Part shown: one piece after another, positions 55,601 through 64,000 of the stretch
Layout: each line of letters opens with the position of its first letter
Position numbering within the stretch: the first letter of the stretch is position 1
Assembly (NCBI GenBank): GCA_964016885.1
Contig: OZ024743.1
Location: forward strand, 174,639,706 to 174,703,705
DNA from: Eledone cirrhosa
Lineage: Eukaryota > Mollusca > Cephalopoda > Octopoda > Eledonidae
DNA length: 64,000 nt
Reading direction: 5' to 3'
The notes under the pieces: generated by a model
The model's database searches: none
What the model was told of the DNA's origin: nothing
Seen by the model: the letters and a program-made list of their open reading frames with translations, nothing else
Program-made: the position numbers and the translations under genes

Positions 55601-58600
55601 TCGGTAGTCTTTGATATACTGTACCTGTTATATAGGATGTAGGTAGTCTTTGATATACTGTACCTGTTATATATGATGTAGGTAGTCTTTGATATACTGT
55701 ACCAGTTATATAGGATGTATGTAGTCTTTGATATACTGTACTTGTTATATAGGATGTAGGTAGTCTTTGATATACTGTACCTGTTATATAGGATGTAGGT
55801 AGTCTTTGATATACTGTACATGTTATATAGGATGTCGGTAGTCTTTGATATACTGTACCTGTTATATAGGATGTAGGTAGTTTTGATATACTTTACCTGT
55901 TATATATGATGTAGGTAGTCTTTGATATACCGTACCTGTTACATAGGATGTATGTAGTCTTTGATATACTGTACCTGTTATATAGGATGTAGGTAGTCTT
56001 TGATATACTGTACCTGTTACATAGGATGTAGGTAGTCTTTGATATACTGTACCTGTTATATAGGATGTCGGTAGTCTTTGATATACTGTACCTGTTATAT
56101 AGGATGTAGGTAGTCTTTGATATACTATACCTGTTATATAGGATATAGTCTTTGATATACTGTACCTGTTATGTAGGATGTAGGTAGTCTTTGATATACT
56201 GTACCTGTTATATGAGATGTAGGAAGTCTTTGATATACTGTACTTGTTATATAGGATGTAGGTAGTCCTTGATATACTGTACCTGTTATATAGGATGTAG
56301 GTAGTCTTTGATATACTGTACCTGTTATATAGGATGTAGGTTGTCTTTGATATACTGTACCTGTTATATAGGTTGTAGGTAGTCTTTGATATACTGTACC
56401 TGCTATATAGGATGTAGGTAGTCTTTGATATACTGTACCTGTTATATAGGATGTAGGTAGTCTTTGATATACTGTACCTGTTATATAGGATGTAGGTAGT
56501 CTTTGATATACTGTACCTGTTATATAGGATGTAGGTAGTGTTTGATATACTGTACCTGTTATATAGGATGTAGGTAGTCTTTGATATACTGTACCTGTTA
56601 TATATGATGTAGGTAGTCTTTGATATACTGTACCTGTTATATGAGATGTAGGAAGTCTTTGATATACTGTACCTGTTATATGAGATGTAGGAAGTCTTTG
56701 ATATGCTTTACCTGTTATATAGGATGTAGGTAGTCTTTGATATACTGTACCTGTTATATAGGATGTAGGTAGTCTTTGATATACTGTACCTGTTATATAG
56801 GATGTAGGTAGTCTTTGATATACTGTACCTATTATATGAGATGTAGGAAGTCTTTGATATACTGTACCTGTTATATAGGATGTAGGTAGTCTTTGATATA
56901 ATGTACCTGTTATACAGGATGTAGGTAGTCTTTGATATACTGTACCTGTTAAATAGGATGTAGGTAGTCTTTGATATACTGTACCTGTTATATAGGATGT
57001 AGGTAGTCTTTGATATATTGTACCTGTTATATAGGATGTAGGTAGTCTTTGATATACTGTACCTGTTATATAGGATGTAGGTAGTCTTTGATATACTGTA
57101 CCTGTTATATATGATGTAGGTAGTCTTTGATATACTGTACCTGTTATATAGGATGTATGTAGTCTTTGATATACTGTACCTGTTATATAGGATGTAGGTA
57201 GTCTTTGATATACTGTACCTGTTATATAGGATGTAGGTAGTCTTTGATATACCGTACCTGTTATATAGGATGTAGGTAGTCTTTGATATACTGTACCTGT
57301 TATATAGGATGTAGGTAGTCTTTGATATACTGTACCTGTTATATAGGTTGTAGGTAGTGTTTGATATACTGTACCTGTTACATAGGATGTATGTAGTCTT
57401 TGATATACTGTACCTGTTATATAGGATGTAGGTAGTCTTTGATATACTGTACCTGTTATATAGGATGTAGGTAGTCTTTGATATACTGTACCTGTTATAT
57501 AGGATGTAGGTAGTGTTTGATATACTGTACCTGTTATATAGGATGTAGGTAGTCTTTGATATACTGTACATGTTATATAGGATGTAGGTAGTCTTTGATA
57601 TACTGTACCTGTTATATAGGATGTAGGTAGTCTTTGATATACTGTACCTGTTATATAGGATGTAGGTAGTCTTTGATATACTGTACCTTTTATATAGGAT
57701 GTAGGTAGTCTTTGATATACTGTACCTGTTATATAGGATGTAGGTAGTCTTTGATATACTGTACCTGTTATATGAGATATAGGAAGTCTTTGATATACTG
57801 TACCTGTTATATAGGATGTCGGTAGTCTTTGATATACTGTACCTGTTATATGAGATGTAGGAAGTCTTTGATATACTGTACCTGTTATATAGGATGTAGG
57901 TAGTCTTTGATATACTGTACCTGTTAAATAGGATGTAGGTAGTCTTTGATATACTGTACCTGTTATATAGGATGTAGGTAGTCTTTGATATACTGTACCT
58001 GTTATATAGGATGTAGGTAGTCTTTGATATACTGTACCTGTTATATGGGATGTCGGTAGTCTTTGATATACTGTACCTGTTATATAGGATGTAGGTAGTC
58101 TTTGATATACTGTACCTGTTATATATGATGTAGGTAGTCTTTGATATACTGTACCAGTTATATAGGATGTATGTAGTCTTTGATATACTGTACTTGTTAT
58201 ATAGGATGTAGGTAGTCTTTGATATACTGTACCTGTTATATAGGATGTAGGTAGTCTTTGATATACTGTACATGTTATATAGGATGTCGGTAGTCTTTGA
58301 TATACTGTACCTGTTATATAGGATGTAGGTAGTTTTGATATACTTTACCTGTTATATATGATGTAGGTAGTCTTTGATATACCGTACCTGTTACATAGGA
58401 TGTATGTAGTCTTTGATATACTGTACCTGTTATATAGGATGTAGGTAGTCTTTGATATACTGTACCTGTTACATAGGATGTAGGTAGTCTTTGATATACT
58501 GTACCTGTTATATAGGATGTCGGTAGTCTTTGATATACTGTACCTGTTATATAGGATGTAGGTAGTCTTTGATATACTATACCTGTTATATAGGATATAG

Positions 58601-61600
58601 TCTTTGATATACTGTACCTGTTATGTAGGATGTAGGTAGTCTTTGATATACTGTACCTGTTATATGAGATGTAGGAAGTCTTTGATATACTGTACTTGTT
58701 ATATAGGATGTAGGTAGTCCTTGATATACTGTACCTGTTATATAGGATGTAGGTAGTCTTTGATATACTGTACCTGTTATATAGGATGTAGGTTGTCTTT
58801 GATATACTGTACCTGTTATATAGGTTGTAGGTAGTCTTTGATATACTGTACCTGCTATATAGGATGTAGGTAGTCTTTGATATACTGTACCTGTTATATA
58901 GGATGTAGGTAGTCTTTGATATACTGTACCTGTTATATAGGATGTAGGTAGTCTTTGATATACTGTACCTGTTATATAGGATGTAGGTAGTGTTTGATAT
59001 ACTGTACCTGTTATATAGGATGTAGGTAGTCTTTGATATACTGTACCTGTTATATATGATGTAGGTAGTCTTTGATATACTGTACCTGTTATATGAGATG
59101 TAGGAAGTCTTTGATATACTGTACCTGTTATATGAGATGTAGGAAGTCTTTGATATGCTTTACCTGTTATATAGGATGTAGGTAGTCTTTGATATACTGT
59201 ACCTGTTATATAGGATGTAGGTAGTCTTTGATATACTGTACCTGTTATATAGGATGTAGGTAGTCTTTGATATACTGTACCTATTATATGAGATGTAGGA
59301 AGTCTTTGATATACTGTACCTGTTATATAGGATGTAGGTAGTCTTTGATATAATGTACCTGTTATACAGGATGTAGGTAGTCTTTGATATACTGTACCTG
59401 TTAAATAGGATGTAGGTAGTCTTTGATATACTGTACCTGTTATATAGGATGTAGGTAGTCTTTGATATATTGTACCTGTTATATAGGATGTAGGTAGTCT
59501 TTGATATACTGTACCTGTTATATAGGATGTAGGTAGTCTTTGATATACTGTACCTGTTATATATGATGTAGGTAGTCTTTGATATACTGTACCTGTTATA
59601 TAGGATGTATGTAGTCTTTGATATACTGTACCTGTTATATAGGATGTAGGTAGTCTTTGATATACTGTACCTGTTATATAGGATGTAGGTAGTCTTTGAT
59701 ATACCGTACCTGTTATATAGGATGTAGGTAGTCTTTGATATACTGTACCTGTTATATAGGATGTAGGTAGTCTTTGATATACTGTACCTGTTATATAGGT
59801 TGTAGGTAGTGTTTGATATACTGTACCTGTTACATAGGATGTATGTAGTCTTTGATATACTGTACCTGTTATATAGGATGTAGGTAGTCTTTGATATACT
59901 GTACCTGTTATATAGGATGTAGGTAGTCTTTGATATACTGTACCTGTTATATAGGATGTAGGTAGTGTTTGATATACTGTACCTGTTATATAGGATGTAG
60001 GTAGTCTTTGATATACTGTACATGTTATATAGGATGTAGGTAGTCTTTGATATACTGTACCTGTTATATAGGATGTAGGTAGTCTTTGATATACTGTACC
60101 TGTTATATAGGATGTAGGTAGTCTTTGATATACTGTACCTATTATATGAGATGTAGGAAGTCTTTGATATACTCTACCTGTTATATAGGATGTAGGTAGT
60201 CTTTGATATACTGTACCTGTTATACAGGATGTAGGTAGTCTTTGATATACTGTACCTGTTAAATAGGATGTAGGTAGTCTTTGATATACTGTACCTGTTA
60301 TATAGGATGTAGGTAGTCTTTGATATACTGTACCTGTTATATAGGATGTAGGTAGTCTTTGATATACTGTACCTGTTATATAGGATGTAGGTAGTCTTTG
60401 ATATACTGTACCTGTTATATATGATGTAGGTAGTCTTTGATATACTGTACCTGTTATATAGGATGTATGTAGTCTTTGATATACTGTACCTGTTATATAG
60501 GATGTAGGTAGTCTTTGATATACTGTACCTGTTATATAAGATGTAGGTAGTCTTTGATATACTGTACCTGTTATATAGGATGTAGGTAGTCTTTGATATA
60601 CTGTACCTGTTATATAGGATGTAGGTAGTCTTTGATATACTGTACCTGTTATATAGGTTGTAGGTAGTGTTTGATATACTGTACCTGTTACATAGGATGC
60701 ATGTAGTCTTTGATATACTGTACCTGTTATATAGGATGTAGGTAGTCTTTGATATACTGTACCTGTTATATAGGATGTAGGTAGTCTTTGATATACTGTA
60801 CCTGTTATATAGGATGTAGGTAGTGTTTGATATACTGTACCTGTTACATAGGATGTATGTAGTCTTTGATATACTGTACCTGTTACATAGGATGTAGGTA
60901 GTCTTTGATATACTGTACCTGTTATATAGGATGTAGGTAGTCTTTGATATACTGTACCTGTTATATAGGATGTAGGTAGTCTTTGATATACTGTACCTGT
61001 TATATAGGATGTAGGTAGTCTTTGATATACTGTACCTGTTATATAGGATGTAGGTAGTCTTAGGATATACTGTACCTGTTATATAGGATGTAGGTAGTCT
61101 TTGATATACTGTACCTGTTACATAGGATGTATGTAGTCTTTGATATACTGTACCTGTTACATAGGATGTAGGTAGTCTTTGATATACTGTACCTGTTATA
61201 TAGGATGTAGGTAGTCTTTGATATACTGTACCTGTTATATAGGATGTAGGTAGTCTTTGATATACTGTACCTGTTATATAGGATGTAGGTAGTCTTTGAT
61301 ATACTGTACCTGTTATATAGGATGTAGGTAGTCTTTGATATACTGTACCTGTTACATAGGATGTAGGTAGTCTTTGATATACTGTACCTGTTATATATGA
61401 TGTAGGTAGTCTTTGATATACTGTACCTGTTATATAGTATGTAGGTAGTCTTTGATATACTGTACCTGTTATATAGGATGTAGGTAGTCTTTGATATACT
61501 GTACCTGTTATATAGGATGTAGGTAGTCTTTGATATACTGTACCTGTTATATAGGATGTAGGTAGTCTTTGATATACTGTACCTGTTATATAGGATGTAG

Positions 61601-64000
61601 GTAGTGTTTGATATACTGTACCTGTTACATAGGATGTATGTAGTCTTTGATATACTGTACCTGTTATATAGGATGTAGGTAGTCTTTGATATACTGTACC
61701 TGTTATATAGGATGTAGGTAGTCTTTGATATACTGTACCTGTTATATAGGATGTAGGTAGTCTTTGATATACTGTACCTGTTATATAGGATGTAGGTAGT
61801 CTTTGATATACTGTACCTGTTACATAGGATGTAGGTAGTCTTTGATATACTGTACCTTTTATATAGGATGTAGGTAGTCTTTGATATACTGTATCTGTTA
61901 TATAGGATGTAGGTAGTCTTTGATATACTGTACCTGTTATATAGGATGTAGGTAGTCTTTGATATACTGTACCTGTTATATAGGATGTAGGTAGTCTTTG
62001 ATATACTGTACCTGTTATATAGGATGTAGGTAGTCTTTGATATACTGTACCTGTTATATGAGATATAGGAAGTCTTTGATATACTGTACCTGTTATATAG
62101 GATGTCGGTAGTCTTTGATATACTGTACCTGTTATATGAGATGTAGGAAGTCTTTGATATACTGTACCTGTTATATAGGATGTAGGTAGTCTTTGATATA
62201 CTGTACCTGTTAAATAGGATGTAGGTAGTCTTTGATATACTGTACCTGTTATATAGGATGTAGGTAGTCTTTGATATACTGTACCTGTTATATAGGATGT
62301 AGGTAGTCTTTGATATACTGTACCTGTTATATAGGATGTAGGTAGTCTTTGATATACTGTACCTGTTATATGGGATGTCGGTAGTCTTTGATATACTGTA
62401 CCTGTTATATAGGATGTAGGTAGTCTTTGATATACTGTACCTGTTATATATGATGTAGGTAGTCTTTGATATACTGTACCAGTTATATAGGATGTATGTA
62501 GTCTTTGATATACTGTACCTGTTATATAGGATGTAGGTAGTCTTTGATATACTGTACCTGTTATATAGGATGTAGGTAGTCTTTGATATACTGTACATGT
62601 TATATAGGATGTCGGTAGTCTTTGATATACTGTACCTGTTATATAGGATGTAGGTAGTTTTGATATACTTTACCTGTTATATATGATGTAGGTAGTCTTT
62701 GATATACCGTACCTGTTACATAGGATGTATGTAGTCTTTGATATACTGTACCTGTTATATAGGATGTAGGTAGTCTTTGATATACTGTACCTGTTACATA
62801 GGATGTAGGTAGTCTTTGATATACTGTACCTGTTATATAGGATGTCGGTAGTCTTTGATATACTGTACCTGTTATATAGGATGTAGGTAGTTTTTGATAT
62901 ACTATACCTGTTATATAGGATATAGTCTTTGATATACTGTACCTGTTATGTAGGATGTAGGTAGTCTTTGATATACTGTACCTGTTATATGAGATGTAGG
63001 AAGTCTTTGATATACTGTACTTGTTATATAGGATGTAGGTAGTCCTTGATATACTGTACCTGTTATATAGGATGTCGGTAGTCTTTGATATACTGTACCT
63101 GTTATATAGGATGTAGGTAGTCTTTGATATACTGTACCTGTTATATAGGATGTAGGTAGTCTTTGATATACTGTACCTGCTATATAGGATGTAGGTAGTC
63201 TTTGATATACTGTACCTGTTATATAGGATGTAGGTAGTCTTTGATATACTGTACCTGTTATATAGGATGTAGGTAGTCTTTGATATACTGTACCTGTTAT
63301 ATAGGATGTAGGTAGTGTTTGATATACTGTACCTGTTATATAGGATGTAGGTAGTCTTTGATATACTGTACCTGTTATATATGATGTAGGTAGTCTTTGA
63401 TATACTGTACCTGTTATATGAGATGTAGGAAGTCTTTGATATACTGTACCTGTTATATGAGATGTAGGAAGTCTTTGATATGCTTTACCTGTTATATAGG
63501 ATGTAGGTAGTCTTTGATATACTGTACCTGTTATATAGGATGTATGTAGTCTTTGATATACTGTACCTGTTATATAGGATGTAGGTAGTCTTTGATATAC
63601 TGTACCTTTTATATATGATGTAGGTAGTCTTTGATATACTGTACCTGTTACATAGGATGTATGTAGTCTTTGATATACTGTACCTGTTATATAGGATGTA
63701 GGTAGTCCTTGATATACTGTACCTGTTACATAGGATGTAGGTAGTCTTTGATCTACTGTACCTGTTATATAGGATGTAGGTAGTCTTTGATATACTGTAC
63801 CTGTTATATAGGATGTAGGTAGTGTTTGATATACTGTACCTGTTATATGAGATATAGGAAGTCTTTGATATACTGTACTTGTTATATAGGATGTCGGTAG
63901 TCTTTGATATACTGTACCTGTTATATGAGATGTAGGAAGTCTTTGATATACTGTACCTGTTATATAGGATGTAGGTAGTCTTTGATATACTGTACCTGTT
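52661..64000. repeat. Block E': second copy of block E and the start of block F
   Basis: From about 52670 (TATGGGATGTCGG) the landmark order equals that from about 27061 at an offset of 25,612 bp. After the 1,672-bp unit is skipped the offset is 23,940 bp, and after a 624-bp gain it is 24,564 bp, which holds to the window end (GATCT at 39186 and 63750). Marked units are 52961-54051 (1,091), 54052-55879 (1,828), 55880-58331 (2,452), 58332-62656 (4,325) and 62657-64000 (incomplete). Single-base differences exist: GTAGTTAG near 38825 only, and TAGTTTTTGATA near 62890 only. Confidence 0.87.
55880..58331. repeat. Block E' unit of 2,452 bp with 624-bp gain
   Basis: It equals a 1,828-bp unit plus 16 monomers. 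After TTAAATAGG (about 56950) the order follows the block-C-like tract of 34870-35560 (TATATTGTACC, TATAGGTTG, TTACATAGGATGTATG, TACATG). It then rejoins the standard unit at TACCTTTTATATAGG (about 57687). It is thus a hybrid of the 1,828- and 4,325-bp unit types. Confidence 0.83.

Larger units (their letters stand above)
1..64000. repeat. 39-bp satellite DNA array spanning the whole window
   Basis: Every stretch read on both strands is a head-to-tail copy of a 39-bp unit; no inverted monomers were seen. The unit begins TTATATAGGATGTAGG and ends ATACTGTACCTG; 78-116 is a consensus copy. It is one third G+C and has no CpG. Most copies differ from consensus at only a few recurrent positions: 4, 7, 8, 12, 14, 16, 17, 21, 22, 26, 28, 33, 37, 38 and 39. 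Position 33 occurs as G, A, T and C. My hand count gives 1,643 monomer equivalents, and it balances with the observed phase at both ends once 36 odd-length monomers are included. No flanking unique DNA is present, so the true array is longer than 64 kb. Organism and chromosomal site cannot be read from the sequence. Confidence 0.98.

Noticed and set aside
1562..62598. All long minus-strand open reading frames as protein-coding genes
   Set aside because: They are low-complexity translations of the 39-bp unit in its two stop-free frames. Starts arise from one recurrent variant (TACATG, C37A), ends are set by repeat indels or variants, substitutions fall at all codon positions, and there is no unique domain, promoter or splice context.
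1..64000. CRISPR array
   Set aside because: There are no unique spacers. The entire period is repeated with point variants only, and no cas-like sequence is present.
1..64000. Telomeric repeat
   Set aside because: The unit is 39 bp and AT-rich, without short G-run repeats such as TTAGGG. The array could be subtelomeric, but nothing shows it.
1..64000. TATA-box promoters at each TATATAGG
   Set aside because: The motif is part of every monomer, so its presence carries no positional information. No initiator or transcript evidence is visible.
1..64000. Mobile element inserted in the array
   Set aside because: I looked for breaks in periodicity, terminal repeats, poly-A tails and target-site duplications. 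The phase is continuous from end to end and all length changes are explained by three small indel types.
1..64000. tRNA, rRNA or other structured RNA genes
   Set aside because: No stretch departs from the 39-bp unit for more than a few bases, so no RNA gene can fit.

Overview
The whole 64,000-base window is one uninterrupted tandem array of a 39-bp satellite monomer. I found no unique sequence, gene, RNA gene, transposon, CRISPR array or array boundary on either strand, so the array runs past both ends. This size and nested organisation point to a eukaryotic, probably metazoan, satellite block (centromeric, pericentromeric or subtelomeric heterochromatin). That is inference; the sequence alone does not identify the organism.

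Monomer. I number position 1 as the first T of TTATATAGGATG; 78-116 is a consensus copy. It is 13/39 G+C and lacks CpG. It contains the tandem GTAGGTAG (12-19), an imperfect dyad (AGGTAGT at 14-20 against ACT/ACCT at 30-38) and one GTAC. By hand I counted 36 abnormal-length monomers: 17 of 38 bp, 16 of 35 bp and 3 of 40 bp (net -78 bp). With these the window equals 1,643 monomers plus one base, matching the phase seen at both ends, so the indel list balances.

Layout, using shared variant monomers as landmarks. (A) 1-4602: two copies of a 2,301-bp, 59-monomer higher-order repeat (HOR). (B) 4603-12067: a 2.8-3.1 kb internal duplication with a recombination-like chimeric monomer at about 7021. 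(C) 12068-24895: repeats of 4,795 and 4,172 bp plus a rearranged third copy. (D) 24896-27348: mosaic transition. (E) 27349-38092: units of 1,091, 1,828, 1,672, 1,828 and 4,325 bp. (F) 38093-52660: a region dominated by an 8-monomer, 312-bp HOR inside 1.5-2.8 kb super-units. (E') 52961-64000: a second copy of E and the start of F, displaced by 24-25.6 kb and differing by gain or loss of whole modules.

The long open frames are a by-product of the repeat. Since 39 is 13 codons, the two minus-strand frames that lack a stop in the consensus stay open for kilobases. All long frames encode only two 13-residue periodic peptides and are interrupted or switched by satellite indels. I annotate no protein-coding gene. 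The interest lies in the array's amplification history: nested HORs, module exchange, a single-event chimeric monomer, and linked indel markers that trace lineages.
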